Assembly: GCA_035529075.1 (NCBI GenBank)
Contig: DATKXK010000016.1
Coordinates: forward strand, 52,796 to 116,795
Source: Acidobacteriota bacterium
GTDB taxonomy: Bacteria > Zixibacteria > MSB-5A5 > GN15 > FEB-12
Length of the DNA: 64,000 nt
Direction: 5' to 3'
Shown: one piece after another, positions 8,266-17,792 of the stretch
Numbering within the stretch: position 1 is the stretch's first letter
Layout: every line of letters starts with the position of its first letter
Position numbers and translations under genes: made by a program
Notes under the pieces: generated by a model
Database searches by the model: none
The model's input: only the letters and a program-made list of their open reading frames with translations
What the model was told of the DNA's origin: nothing

Positions 8266-10437
8266 ATGGCTACAGCCAAAAGAACAAAGAGCACCGCCGG
8301 CCCTGCCAGGACATCCCGGCGGAAGGCGACCGGCAGTAGGAAGACCGTCAAGGTCAAGACCAAGATTACCAAGGGGGCAGTCAAGGCAGTGGAGCCTGAG
8401 GCCATCAAGCCGCAGGAGTCGGAACTGCAAGACATGGTAATGACGGTGCGTCGTGAGCGGGTAGTCCAGCGAGCTCGCGACCGCGTCGTGCAGGTGGCGC
8501 AAACGCCCGAGGTCCAGCCGGAGATACGGGCGGTCAAGATCACTGACGTTTCCGGCGTCGTTTACGACAAGGCTGACTACGACGCGATGGTTGAGATGTA
8601 TGATTCGACCATCAAGGACATCAAGGAAGGCGAGATCGTAAAAGGCCGCGTGCTTGGCGTTTCGCTGGACGACGTCATCGTAGACGTCGGTTTCAAGTCC
8701 GAGGGGATTATCCCGATCAGCGAGTTTCCTCTGCCGGTCAACATCGCGGTCGGTGACACCATCGAGGTGTTCCTGGAGCAGATCGAGAATTCGCACGGCC
8801 AGCTTATTTTGTCCAAGCAGAAGGCCGACTTCATGCGCGTCTGGGACAGGATTCGCGACGTGCACGACGCCGGGGGGACGATTGACGGCCGGGTGTCGCG
8901 CCGGATAAAGGGAGGTGTGGTGGTCGACATCATGGGCGTTGACGCCTTTCTGCCGGGCTCGCAGATTTCACTTCGTCAGGTGCCGGATTTCGACGCCCTC
9001 ATCGCGCAGACGATGACGGTTAAGATCATCAAGCTGAACAAAAGCCGCCGTAACATTGTCGTTTCGCGCCGCATCGTGCTCGAGGAGGAGCGCGATCGGA
9101 TGCGGTCGCATCTGCTGGGCGAGATCGAGGTCGGCCAGATTCGTCAGGGGACGGTCAAGAATATCACCGACTTCGGCGTTTTCATCGATATGGGCGGGGT
9201 GGACGGGCTCTTGCACATCACCGATATGTCGTGGGGCCGGATCCGCCATCCCTCGGAAATGGTTTCGCTTGGCCACAAGATTGACGTCAAGGTTCTCGAT
9301 TTCGATGAGAAAACGTCCCGTATTTCACTTGGCCTCAAGCAGATGACGCCGTACCCGTGGGAGAACATCGAAGAGAAATTCCCGATCGGCAGGAAAGTTA
9401 CCGGCCGGGTCGTTTCGATAACCGACTACGGGGCGTTCGTGGAGCTGGAAAAAGGCATCGAGGGGCTGATTCACATCTCTGAGATGTCGTGGACTCAGCA
9501 CATCAAGCACCCTTCCAAGATCATGAACGTTAACGATCAGGTTGACGCCATCGTGCTTTCCGTGGACAAGGAGAACGAGAAGATTTCTCTGGGAATCAAG
9601 CAGATGGAGCCCGATCCGTGGCTGACCATCGAGCACCGGTATCCGATTAACACGGTGGTCACGGGCAAGGTGCGCAACCTTACCGCGTTTGGCGCCTTCG
9701 TGGAGCTTGAGGAGGGGATCGACGGTCTGGTGCACATTTCGGACATGTCCTGGACGCGGCGCGTTCAGCACCCTTCCGAGGTGATGAAGAAGGGGGATAC
9801 GGTGGAGGTCCGGGTCATCAAGATCGACCATGACAACCGTCGCATTTCACTCGGCTTCAAGCAACTGACCGAGGATCCGTGGCCGGAACTGGCAAGGAAA
9901 CTGGCCGTGGGCACCGAATCGCTCGGCACCATCGTCAAAGTGCTCGACCGCGGAGTAGTGGTTGATCTGGGTGATGGCGTCGAGGGGTTTGTTCCGGCCA
10001 GCCAGCTGGCCACGCAGGAACTGACCGATCCCACGGGCGTCTTCAGGGAAGCCGAGGAGATCCCGCTGCAGGTAATCGAATTCGACCGCAATCAGCACAA
10101 GGTAGTCCTGTCGGTTGTGGCGTACTACAAGAAGCGAGAGCGAGCTGAGTTCGACAATTACCTCACCAAGCATTCGACTCAAGCCGGTGGTTCCATGGCT
10201 GACGTGATGCCCGAGGAGATGAAGGCGAAAGCCGAGGCGGCTCCTGCGCAGGAGACGTCCGGTGAGCCGGCCTCCGAGCACGCGCCGGCTGAACGGTCCG
10301 CCGAGGAGCAGCAGGAACGGGGAATCGAACCGTCTTCGGCTCAGCCGGATGACGGTCCCGATCAGGCTGCTGGCTCCGGTGAGGCTCCGCCCGAGGCGGC
10401 AGCGGACGATCAATCCGTGGAGGAATCCAAAGACTAA
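8266..10437 (+). CDS. rpsA: 30S ribosomal protein S1
   Basis: S1 binds mRNA on the small ribosomal subunit and helps start translation. The 723-aa product has six S1 (OB-fold) domains beginning near residues 120, 205, 288, 372, 460 and 547; the last four share the G-x-V-x-x-I-T-D-[FY]-G-[AV]-F pattern. It is longer than the roughly 550-570 aa usual for six-domain S1: a Lys/Arg/Thr-rich N-terminal extension of about 110 residues and a Glu/Ala/Pro-rich C-terminal tail of about 100 residues are added. The start is fixed by a strong GAAGGAGG site. A terminator follows at 10462. Confidence 0.95.
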   Translation: MATAKRTKSTAGPARTSRRKATGSRKTVKVKTKITKGAVKAVEPEAIKPQESELQDMVMTVRRERVVQRARDRVVQVAQTPEVQPEIRAVKITDVSGVVYDKADYDAMVEMYDSTIKDIKEGEIVKGRVLGVSLDDVIVDVGFKSEGIIPISEFPLPVNIAVGDTIEVFLEQIENSHGQLILSKQKADFMRVWDRIRDVHDAGGTIDGRVSRRIKGGVVVDIMGVDAFLPGSQISLRQVPDFDALIAQTMTVKIIKLNKSRRNIVVSRRIVLEEERDRMRSHLLGEIEVGQIRQGTVKNITDFGVFIDMGGVDGLLHITDMSWGRIRHPSEMVSLGHKIDVKVLDFDEKTSRISLGLKQMTPYPWENIEEKFPIGRKVTGRVVSITDYGAFVELEKGIEGLIHISEMSWTQHIKHPSKIMNVNDQVDAIVLSVDKENEKISLGIKQMEPDPWLTIEHRYPINTVVTGKVRNLTAFGAFVELEEGIDGLVHISDMSWTRRVQHPSEVMKKGDTVEVRVIKIDHDNRRISLGFKQLTEDPWPELARKLAVGTESLGTIVKVLDRGVVVDLGDGVEGFVPASQLATQELTDPTGVFREAEEIPLQVIEFDRNQHKVVLSVVAYYKKRERAEFDNYLTKHSTQAGGSMADVMPEEMKAKAEAAPAQETSGEPASEHAPAERSAEEQQERGIEPSSAQPDDGPDQAAGSGEAPPEAAADDQSVEESKD

Positions 10438-10461
10438 CGGGGGCGGTCTCTTTACGATATG

Positions 10462-10498
10462 GGAGCAGCGGTCACAGGGACTGCTGCTCCTTTTTTTT
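10462..10498 (+). terminator. Rho-independent terminator of rpsA
   Basis: GGAGCAGC pairs with GCTGCTCC (with two more pairs beyond one mismatch), and the stem is followed directly by eight T residues. It lies 24 bases after the rpsA stop codon. Confidence 0.92.
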
Positions 10499-10587
10499 AT
10501 GGTGAGCCGGGACCCGGCGGTCGGCCTGCCCGACGAACTGGCCGTAGAGGGCGCTAAAAAGGCAACTATCGAGCACGGTCTTTTCGT

Positions 10588-10593
10588 TATATT
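10588..10593 (+). promoter_or_regulatory. Predicted -10 box of mtaB
   Basis: TATATT ends seven bases before GTG 10601, the same arrangement as for cmk. No convincing -35 hexamer is visible 16-18 bases upstream, so the call rests on the -10 box and its spacing alone. Confidence 0.45.
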
Positions 10594-10600
10594 ACTGAGA

Positions 10601-11935
10601 GTGAAGAAATCCACGTTCAAGAAATTGTCAATCCGGACGGTCGGGTGCCGTCTCAACCAGTACGAGACCGAGCGGATGGTCGCCGACCTGTACCGGTACG
10701 GCTTTCGGCGGGCTAAAAAAGGTGAGCCGGCGGATCTATACATTATAAACACCTGCACGGTCACCCATCGAGCCGACCAGAGCAGCCGCAACATGATCAG
10801 CCGGGCGGTGCGTGAAAATCCCGATGCCAGTGTCGTTGTGGCCGGTTGTTACGTGGACAGCGATCCGGACAGGATCGCCGCCATGGAAGGCGTCGATGTG
10901 CTGCTTCCGAACGCGGACAAGGAGCGAATAGGGGAGATTCTCCCGGAGCGCCTGCCGGAGTTGTTTGCAGAGCAACCGGAAACGAGCTGCGCCGCGACGT
11001 ATCCGCCATTCAGTAACTACAACCGTTCCTGGCTGAAAATCTCAGACGGGTGTAACCAGAACTGCTCGTTTTGCGTCCTGCCGGCGGTTCGGGGCAGGTT
11101 GCGCAATCGCCCGCCGCTGGAGATACTGGACGAGGTTAACGCGCTGGTCGAGAACGGATTCAATGAGGTGGTGCTAACGGGCGTTCACGTCGGGCACTAC
11201 CGGTATCGGCGTGGCGAGCCGCGGGTGAAGAACCTGGCGGGGCTGTGCCGCCTGATCCTCGAGGGGAGCGAACTGAAAAAGCTCCGCATTTCATCGATAG
11301 AGCCGCAGATGGTGTCCGATGAGCTGGTGGACACTTACACGCAAATGAGTGGACGCATCTGCCGCCACCTGCACGTTCCGCTCCAGTCAGGGTCACCGCG
11401 CATCCTCAGGCTGATGCGTCGCCCTTACACTCAGAACTTCTATGTTCGCCGTCTGGCGCTGGTGAAGGAAACCGTGCCGGAAATGATTGTCGGCGCCGAC
11501 GTGATTGTCGGCTTTCCCGGCGAGACGAACGAGGATTTCGAACGGACGCGACGTATCTGCGAGTCCGGCCTCATCGACTACCTGCACGTCTTCAGCTATT
11601 CGGATCGTCCGGGCACGCCGGCGGCCGAGTTGCCGCACAAAGTGAAACCGGACGTGATCAAACGACGGAACGCGATTCTCACCCGCATATCCGGCGACTT
11701 TCGGGCGCGGTCGCACCAACGCCAGGTCGGGCTGGTCCTTGACGTCATTGCCGAGCGTCGCCAAAAGGACAAGGGCTTTTTCTGGGGCATATCCGACAAC
11801 TACGTACGCGTCAAAATGCCCCCGGAATTCACGGGGGGCAGGCAGATCGTCAGGGTGCGCGTCAGATCGGCTCGCGAAGATTACGTCGAGGGGGAGTTGG
11901 TCGACGTCGAGCATCCTTTACCTGCTTCACCTTAA
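10601..11935 (+). CDS. mtaB: tRNA threonylcarbamoyladenosine methylthiotransferase
   Basis: MtaB is a radical-SAM enzyme that adds a methylthio group to t6A37 of tRNAs reading ANN codons. The 444-aa product has the N-terminal methylthiotransferase domain with three conserved Cys (TVGCRLNQYETE, INTCTVTHRA, VVAGCYVDSD), the radical-SAM motif C-NQN-C-SF-C near residues 151-158, and a C-terminal TRAM-like domain. The TVGC-x-x-NQYE signature favours MtaB over MiaB or RimO. I choose GTG 10601 because it aligns with the family N-terminus and follows a -10 box by seven bases; it has no Shine-Dalgarno sequence. Confidence 0.92.
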   Translation: MKKSTFKKLSIRTVGCRLNQYETERMVADLYRYGFRRAKKGEPADLYIINTCTVTHRADQSSRNMISRAVRENPDASVVVAGCYVDSDPDRIAAMEGVDVLLPNADKERIGEILPERLPELFAEQPETSCAATYPPFSNYNRSWLKISDGCNQNCSFCVLPAVRGRLRNRPPLEILDEVNALVENGFNEVVLTGVHVGHYRYRRGEPRVKNLAGLCRLILEGSELKKLRISSIEPQMVSDELVDTYTQMSGRICRHLHVPLQSGSPRILRLMRRPYTQNFYVRRLALVKETVPEMIVGADVIVGFPGETNEDFERTRRICESGLIDYLHVFSYSDRPGTPAAELPHKVKPDVIKRRNAILTRISGDFRARSHQRQVGLVLDVIAERRQKDKGFFWGISDNYVRVKMPPEFTGGRQIVRVRVRSAREDYVEGELVDVEHPLPASP

Positions 11936-12167
11936 TCCTCGATCAGGCATCGGCGGAAGGGGGGCGGACGAGCCCGCCGGTGGCAAAACGTTTATTCCCG
12001 CCGGTCCGCCACGCTAGCCCGGACGACCGTCCACGCGCGCGGCGCATAATTATTTCCCGGAACACAGGAAAAATCTTCTCTGACCTGCCACAACGCCAGG
12101 GACGGGCGGTGGCGCATGGAAGGCGTAAGTCGATGTTGCTCAGGGGGCTAGCGGGTGCGGGCAATAG

Positions 12168-12183
12168 TTGGCACGGGCCTTGC
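12168..12183 (+). promoter_or_regulatory. Sigma-54 (-24/-12) promoter of the flagellar operon
   Basis: TTGGCACGGGCCTTGC matches the sigma-54 consensus TGGCAC-N5-TTGC with the required GG (12170-12171) and GC (12182-12183) separated by exactly 10 bases. Transcription would start near 12195, about 32 bases before the first flagellar gene. Confidence 0.85.
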
Positions 12184-12226
12184 CTTCACATGCCGTGGAG
12201 AAATGCTATGCGCTTAAAGGTGTGTG

Positions 12227-12961
12227 ATGGTCGAACAGGCAAAACCGGACGCTGACGAGAAATCGGAAAAGACGGCCGAGCGCGGCAAGTTCGCTTTCGG
12301 CGGTTCCGTGTTGAAGTACGTAGCCATCGGCGTCGTCGCCGTGGGATTCGTCGCGGTCGTAGTAGTCGGGACGCTGCTGGTTGTGGGCACCGACAAAACG
12401 CCGGCCTCGGCCGTTTCTGAGGCTGCGGTTGCCGCCTCGACTGATAAAGGCGGGGCAGCGGCGGACGCCGCCGGTCAAGACTCCACCCTGGCACAGGTTG
12501 AAGAGGACTCGGGCGTTATCGAGGATATAATGAACAACCTCGAGTTCCTCGATTACAAGCCGACTTCGGCGGACATGGCCGAGGACGAGCAAATGGTCAT
12601 GACGGTCAGCGATTCCGCCAAAGCGGCAGACTGGCTGAAAACCGAGAAAGCCAGGCTGACCAAGAAGGAAGAGGGGCTCAATACCCGCGAGCGGGAACTG
12701 AATATCCTCGACAAGAAAGTCACACAGAAAATTCTGACCCTGGAACAGGCGGAATCCTCACGGATAGCCAGCCTGGCTAAACTCTATGACGGCATGGAGC
12801 CGCGCGCGGTGGCCAAGTTGATCGCCAACCTGGACGACGAGACGGTGGTGGCGATCCTGCCGCGCATGAAGATCAAGAACGCATCTGAGGTGTTGGCGCT
12901 CATGCCGGCAAAGCGGGGGGCCAGGCTCTCCAAGCAGATGATTACGATTGCGGAAAAGTGA
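12227..12961 (+). CDS. MotE-like flagellar protein with MgtE_N-type domain
   Basis: The 244-aa product has one transmembrane helix at about residues 28-55 (VLKYVAIGVVAVGFVAVVVVG), a charged coiled-coil region around residues 130-180, and a C-terminal domain of about 60 residues (LYDGMEPRAVAKLIANLDDETVVAILPRM) that resembles the N-terminal domain of MgtE. This layout is that of MotE, a periplasmic chaperone-like partner of the flagellar stator protein MotB described in some bacteria. It is the first gene after the sigma-54 promoter and overlaps fliK at TGATG. Confidence 0.75.
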   Translation: MVEQAKPDADEKSEKTAERGKFAFGGSVLKYVAIGVVAVGFVAVVVVGTLLVVGTDKTPASAVSEAAVAASTDKGGAAADAAGQDSTLAQVEEDSGVIEDIMNNLEFLDYKPTSADMAEDEQMVMTVSDSAKAADWLKTEKARLTKKEEGLNTRERELNILDKKVTQKILTLEQAESSRIASLAKLYDGMEPRAVAKLIANLDDETVVAILPRMKIKNASEVLALMPAKRGARLSKQMITIAEK

Positions 12962-14550
12962 TGATGCAGCCCGGTGTAAACATACTGGATATGCTTCTCG
13001 GCACGGCGGACCAGCGCGGTACGGCGCGCCCGTCTGATGCTGTCGGCACGACGGCGTTAACGGGGCCGGCGTTCGGTGATGTTCTCGGTCTGCTTGTGGC
13101 CGACCCGGAGCAGCCGTTCGGGCCATTTGGGACGGACATCGGACCCGGCGCAAGCGGGACCGCATCTGTCGACGAAAACAGCCCGACCGGGGCATTACTG
13201 AGCATGGATATGGCCGGAGTCGCGCGGCTGTCCAACAGCCTTACGGCTGGAATACCTGACGTTTTTTCCGTTCCGCCGGCATCGGCAAGGCCTCCGGCAG
13301 TGACTGAGAACGCCATGTCGGTAGCCTGGCCGGGTCAGTCGGCGCTGGACAACCTGACGCTTCGTGAATTGGTCATCCTTCAACGCATGAATCTCAGCCC
13401 CGGCACGTATGATATCGCCGACTGGCATCTTGGCGATGACCGGATTGACCTGCAGTTGAAACCGCACGGCCTTGACACCGGACAGATCAGACTCAGCCTC
13501 CCGGCGGAGCTTCTGAAGGCCGCGGCAGAGGGCCGTCTGAATACGTCGAACGGGCGTGCCGAGCTTCTGAGCCCGGCGAGGGTTGATCTTCACGCGGCCG
13601 GTCCGACCACGCCGAGGTTCAACGATCTGATTGCGAATCTGAATCTGAAGTCAATCGAGATTTCCGGGCCGGTGAGCGAACAGACTGCTCAAGCGACCGG
13701 GGATTCCGTCACGTTCAAAATTGTCGCGGAGAATGCCGGAAGTGAGTTCGTAATTCGGAGCAGGATCGCAAGGGACAAGATCGACGCTACCGTCGCGGAG
13801 AAGCGCCCGGTAGCGTTTCCTGCCGACAGGCAGGTTCTCGAATCGGGGGCGACGGCAGGTGCCGGCAAGTCGGCCGGTCAGTCTGCGGACTTTGGATTCG
13901 GCGGTCAATTCGGCCCGGACGTCCCGTCGGGGTCGAACGGCCGGACGGCGACGCCCTTCGTCAGGCAGCAGGGCTGGATGAACGAGTTGAACGCGATCGA
14001 TCGGCAAGACCAGCCGTGGGCGACCTGGGAGACGGAGGGTGCTCCGTCGGCCGACCTGTCCGGCGGCGATGCAGCCGCGGTGCGTTCAGGCACGGTGCAG
14101 GCGAGGCTGTCAGCGTCACAGGTCCGTTTCACTCTACCGGACGACATAGGCCGCGTCCTCAGTCCGGATCGCCATTCAGTGACAATTCGCATTGAACCTG
14201 ATCATCTCGGCACCGCACGATTGCATCTCGCATTGCGCGGTGATTCGCTGAACGCCCGAGTGATCGTTGAAAGTTTCCAGGCGCAGGCGGCGGTGGAAGG
14301 CTCCCTGGACCAGTTAAGAGAGCACCTCGGCCGCGCAGGGATCAAAGTTGACCACATAGAGGTTAGCGTGGCCGGTGACGGTATGCGCAACCAGTTCTCT
14401 GATCGCCGTACCGGCTGGCATCGGCCCGTACGTTTCCGCCCGCTGGGGCCGGATGAGGCCGAAGCGGCTGAGGCGGCGGCAGGAGTGCCGGTGATGGCGG
14501 CGCGAGAGGCCGCCTATATCAGCCAATACGGAGTAAACGTGCTCGCATAG
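12961..14550 (+). CDS. fliK: Flagellar hook-length control protein FliK
   Basis: FliK is an exported ruler that switches the flagellar export gate from hook to filament substrates. The 529-aa product has a long, variable, Ala/Gly/Ser-rich N-terminal region and a conserved C-terminal Flg_hook domain at about residues 395-480 (VTIRIEPDHLGTARLHLALRGD and VEGSLDQLREHLGRAGI). Three start codons are possible in a row (GTG 12958, ATG 12961, ATG 12964); I use ATG 12961, which overlaps the preceding stop. flgD follows 11 bases downstream. Confidence 0.88.
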   Translation: MMQPGVNILDMLLGTADQRGTARPSDAVGTTALTGPAFGDVLGLLVADPEQPFGPFGTDIGPGASGTASVDENSPTGALLSMDMAGVARLSNSLTAGIPDVFSVPPASARPPAVTENAMSVAWPGQSALDNLTLRELVILQRMNLSPGTYDIADWHLGDDRIDLQLKPHGLDTGQIRLSLPAELLKAAAEGRLNTSNGRAELLSPARVDLHAAGPTTPRFNDLIANLNLKSIEISGPVSEQTAQATGDSVTFKIVAENAGSEFVIRSRIARDKIDATVAEKRPVAFPADRQVLESGATAGAGKSAGQSADFGFGGQFGPDVPSGSNGRTATPFVRQQGWMNELNAIDRQDQPWATWETEGAPSADLSGGDAAAVRSGTVQARLSASQVRFTLPDDIGRVLSPDRHSVTIRIEPDHLGTARLHLALRGDSLNARVIVESFQAQAAVEGSLDQLREHLGRAGIKVDHIEVSVAGDGMRNQFSDRRTGWHRPVRFRPLGPDEAEAAEAAAGVPVMAAREAAYISQYGVNVLA

Positions 14551-14561
14551 GAGCGTGACAG

Positions 14562-15257
14562 ATGTCTTTCATATCGCCGATTCTAACCGATAGCTCCGGC
14601 CAGCCCAGAACGACCGGATCGCAGCAGATTCTCGGCAAGGACGACTTCCTTCAATTGCTCGTCACCAAGCTTCGCTACCAGGATCCGCTGAAGCCGGTTG
14701 AGGACGAGGCCTTCATAGCCCAGCTGGCCCAGTTCTCCTCGCTTGAACAGATGAACAACATCGCCGAGGGAATCAGTGCCTCTAACCAGTGGGATTACCT
14801 GCAGATGCAGTCGATGAACAACGTCATGGCAGCGGGCTTCATCGGCAACGAGATCAGGGCCGAATTCACCGGTGTCTACGCTGATCAGGACAATGAACCG
14901 ACGATCTCGTACAGCACCAGCCGCTACGCCGACCGGATTGAGTTCAAGATACACGACGCCGAGGGTAACGTGGTTCGGACGCTGACCGTGGATGGGGCGG
15001 CGGCCGGTACCGGGAGCGTAACGTGGGACGGCAGGGATCAGCGCGGCAATCGCGTGGCGGAAGGATATTACACCGTCGAAGCATCCGGAGTCACACCGTC
15101 CGGCGAGGTGTTCGCACCCAGCCTGACGTTAGTCGGGGTCGTATCGACGGTTATCTATCGGGACGGCCAGGCGTTCCTGGTCGTTGACGGTACTGAAATC
15201 GCGCTGGGCGACGTGGTGGCCGTCGGCGAGCCGGGCAGCCTGAGCAAGGATGATTGA
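14562..15257 (+). CDS. flgD: Flagellar hook assembly (capping) protein FlgD
   Basis: FlgD caps the growing hook and guides FlgE polymerisation. The 231-aa product starts after a TAGGAG ribosome site. Its N-terminal region holds the family signature [20 protein letters not shown] and [13 protein letters not shown] (about residues 28-65). The C-terminal half (about residues 95-205) is a beta-rich FlgD Ig/tudor-like region containing [22 protein letters not shown]. Length and order next to fliK and flgE are typical. Confidence 0.94.
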   Translation: MSFISPILTDSSGQPRTTGSQQILGKDDFLQLLVTKLRYQDPLKPVEDEAFIAQLAQFSSLEQMNNIAEGISASNQWDYLQMQSMNNVMAAGFIGNEIRAEFTGVYADQDNEPTISYSTSRYADRIEFKIHDAEGNVVRTLTVDGAAAGTGSVTWDGRDQRGNRVAEGYYTVEASGVTPSGEVFAPSLTLVGVVSTVIYRDGQAFLVVDGTEIALGDVVAVGEPGSLSKDD

Positions 15258-15286
15258 ACCTGCAGCGCGGGTGATGGTGGGAGCCA

Positions 15287-15682
15287 ATGAACGGAATGAG
15301 AATCAGCAATTACCAGCGGCCGGTGGATCTGCTGGAGATCGCGCAACGGGGGCCGCAGCCGCAGCCGGCGGAGGCGCCGGACGGCGGCTCGTTCAAGGAG
15401 ATGTTTTCGCGCGAGCTGGCCGACAGCAGGTCGGTCCAGTTCTCCAAGCACGCCTCGCAGCGGCTGTTCTCGCGCAACATCGAGTTGAGCGCGGAGCAGC
15501 TCAACCGGATCGCGGACGCCATTGATCGGGCGGCCCACAAGCACTCAAAAGAGACGTTGATTCTGACTGAAGAGGCGGCGCTGGTGGTTTCGGTGGCAAA
15601 CCGGACCGTGATCACGGCGTTTGACCGCGAGAATCTTCGCAGCGGCGTAGTGACGTCGATAGACTCGGCGGTCATTCTATAA
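15287..15682 (+). CDS. Flagellar operon protein, TIGR02530 type
   Basis: The 131-aa product has the conserved core VQFSKHASQRLFSRNIELSAEQLNRI followed by TLILTEEAALVVSVANRTVITAFDRE. I recognise this pattern from the flagellar operon protein family (TIGR02530) that sits between flgD and flgE in many phyla. Its exact role is not established. The position here, directly between those genes, supports the assignment. Confidence 0.8.
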   Translation: MNGMRISNYQRPVDLLEIAQRGPQPQPAEAPDGGSFKEMFSRELADSRSVQFSKHASQRLFSRNIELSAEQLNRIADAIDRAAHKHSKETLILTEEAALVVSVANRTVITAFDRENLRSGVVTSIDSAVIL

Positions 15683-15730
15683 AAGATGAGCAAGATGTAA
15701 ACAGTAGAGGAAACGACGTACGAGGTCGGA

Positions 15731-15771
15731 CCCCATCTCAGATGGGGAGGCCTTGCGCGGACGCAAGGAGG
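15731..15771 (+). promoter_or_regulatory. Two tandem hairpins in the flgE leader, the second touching the ribosome site
   Basis: Hairpin 1 is CCCCATCT (15731-15738) with AGATGGGG (15740-15747). Hairpin 2 is CCTTGCG (15751-15757) with CGCAAGG (15762-15768) around a CGGA loop. The strong ribosome site AAGGAGG (15765-15771) shares four bases with the 3' arm of hairpin 2, so folding could limit flgE translation. Confidence 0.5.
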
Positions 15772-15781
15772 TAACCAAAAA

Positions 15782-17779
15782 ATGATGGCATCATTATTCG
15801 CAGGTGTGTCGGGTTTGAAGAATCACCAGGTGAAAATGAACGTCATTGGCAACAACATCGCCAACGTCAACACCATTGGTTTCAAGCCCGGTCGGGTCAA
15901 CTTCCAGGAAGCGCTGGTGCAGACGTTCAAGGGAGCGGGCCGGCCAAGTGCGGTCACCGGCGGTACCAACCCACAGCAACTGGGGCTTGGGATGCAGGTG
16001 GCGGCGATCGACAACATATTCCTGCAGGGCGGCCTGGAGACGACGGGCCAGATCACCGACCTGGGCATCCAGGGTTCCGGCTTCTTCATTCTCGGCGACA
16101 ACAACGGAAACCTGTTCTACACTCGAGCCGGTGCCTTCGGCTTTGACGCCGAGTCCAACCTGGTAGATCCGGCCACCGGTCTGTTCGTCCAGGGGAAGAT
16201 GGCTGACGCTAGTGGGCAGATACCGTCGCTGGCTACAACCGGCAACGTGATGTTGCCGTTTGGCCAACAGGATCCCGCCAAGTCGACGGAGATCGTAACG
16301 CTGGCCAACAATCTCGATGCTACGGCATCCGACGCCCGGACGTCCCTGACCGAAGCGGGGAATTCCAACGTGGTGGAGGTCAGCGGCACGGCGATTGACG
16401 GTGTCGGCGGTCAGCACGTGATCACGATCACGGGAAACCAGGCGCAGCAGTCGAGTTTCACGGGCAGCAACCAGGGGAACGACGGTGCTGGCGGTCTGGT
16501 GGGCGCTCTGGGTACGACCATGACGCTCGGCGGCCTGGGCGTGGATGACTTCAGCAATTTCGGTTTCTCCGTTGACGGCGGCGCGATGCAGATCATCCCC
16601 GGCCTTAACGCCAGTTCGACTATCCAGGACCTGATCAACGCCATCAACCAGATCAACGGCATTACGGCCAGTCTGGTGGGCGGTGAGATAGAGATCGCTC
16701 GTGACAAGGCGGGTGACCCGGCGGCCTACAACTTCGTGTCCACACCCGGAGTCGCCGTTCCCGGTGGCGGAGCTGCTTCCACCAGCGGTAATATCGTCGG
16801 CGTAATATGCGGCGTCGACGGGGGTGGGACGATCGCTTCGGCCGGCGGTGCCGCTTCGACGTTCGCGGCCGCTGATGTTTTCACCCCGGACCGCGGTTTC
16901 GGCGCGGCGGCCGGGCCGGCGGTGACGAGCCTGGGTCTGGTTTTCGATGAGACCAGCGGACTGGTGGTTGGCCTGAGCGGTCTGGGCGGCGGCGGTGTTG
17001 AGATGAAGACGAATTCCGCCGGCCTGATGGCCACGGGCGGAAACGACCTGATCATCACCACCGACCCCACTCTCTGGTCCACCTCGATCAACGTCTACGA
17101 CTCGCTGGGCGGTAAGCACACGCTGACGATAGAGTTCTTCAAGTCGCTCATAGGGAACCGCTGGGAGTGGACGACGTCACTGCTCGGCGTGGAGGAGGTC
17201 ACGGCCGGACGTACCGGGTACGTGTCTTTCAACTCGGACGGGTCGCTGAACACCTTTGAGTATTTCGGCGGTGCCTCTGCGGTCAGCATAGACCCCCACA
17301 ACGGTGCGGAAATCATGCGCGTCCGGTACGATGCAGGGACGATCGGCAATTTTGACGGTGTGACTCAGTTCGCCTCCGGCAACCATACGGCCGCCATTAT
17401 CCAGCAGGACGGCTACGGTCTGGGTGTGCTGGAGAAGATCTCGATCGACCAAGCGGGAAACATATCGGGCATCTTTTCCAATGGAGTAACGCGGGTGCTG
17501 GCGCAGATCATGCTGGCCGATTTCACGAACCAGGCGGGCCTGAGAAAGGCGGGGCGGTCCATGTACCAGCCGTCGGCCAACTCCGGGGACGCCATTGAGG
17601 GCGTGGCGGGGGCGACGATCGCGGCGACCATCACGTCCGGAGCGCTGGAGTCGTCGGCGGTGGATATCGCCCAGGAATTCACCGGCATGATTACGGCGCA
17701 GCGCGGATTCCAAGCTAATGCGCGTATCATCACCACCTCGGATAACATGCTTGACGAACTGGTGAATCTGAAGAGATAA
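15782..17779 (+). CDS. flgE: Flagellar hook protein FlgE
   Basis: FlgE polymerises into the flagellar hook. The 665-aa product has the rod/hook N-terminal motif LFAGVSGLKNHQVKMNVIGN with NIANVNTIGFKPGR, and the matching C-terminal helix (FTGMITAQRGFQANARIITT) that pack into the hook core. The central region is long and Gly/Thr/Ser-rich, making it larger than the roughly 400-aa enterobacterial protein, as in many other phyla. Two ATG codons stand in tandem at 15782 and 15785; either fits the AAGGAGG site. Confidence 0.95.
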   Translation: MMASLFAGVSGLKNHQVKMNVIGNNIANVNTIGFKPGRVNFQEALVQTFKGAGRPSAVTGGTNPQQLGLGMQVAAIDNIFLQGGLETTGQITDLGIQGSGFFILGDNNGNLFYTRAGAFGFDAESNLVDPATGLFVQGKMADASGQIPSLATTGNVMLPFGQQDPAKSTEIVTLANNLDATASDARTSLTEAGNSNVVEVSGTAIDGVGGQHVITITGNQAQQSSFTGSNQGNDGAGGLVGALGTTMTLGGLGVDDFSNFGFSVDGGAMQIIPGLNASSTIQDLINAINQINGITASLVGGEIEIARDKAGDPAAYNFVSTPGVAVPGGGAASTSGNIVGVICGVDGGGTIASAGGAASTFAAADVFTPDRGFGAAAGPAVTSLGLVFDETSGLVVGLSGLGGGGVEMKTNSAGLMATGGNDLIITTDPTLWSTSINVYDSLGGKHTLTIEFFKSLIGNRWEWTTSLLGVEEVTAGRTGYVSFNSDGSLNTFEYFGGASAVSIDPHNGAEIMRVRYDAGTIGNFDGVTQFASGNHTAAIIQQDGYGLGVLEKISIDQAGNISGIFSNGVTRVLAQIMLADFTNQAGLRKAGRSMYQPSANSGDAIEGVAGATIAATITSGALESSAVDIAQEFTGMITAQRGFQANARIITTSDNMLDELVNLKR

Positions 17780-17792
17780 CGTGAGATGACGG

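Noticed and set aside
15731..15771. c-di-GMP (GEMM) riboswitch before flgE
   Set aside because: A GGACGCAAGG string recalls the class I motif, but the rest of the consensus and the required helices are not present.
15794..17119. 441-codon minus-strand frame inside flgE
   Set aside because: The opposite strand encodes a clear FlgE; long shadow frames are expected in GC-rich DNA.
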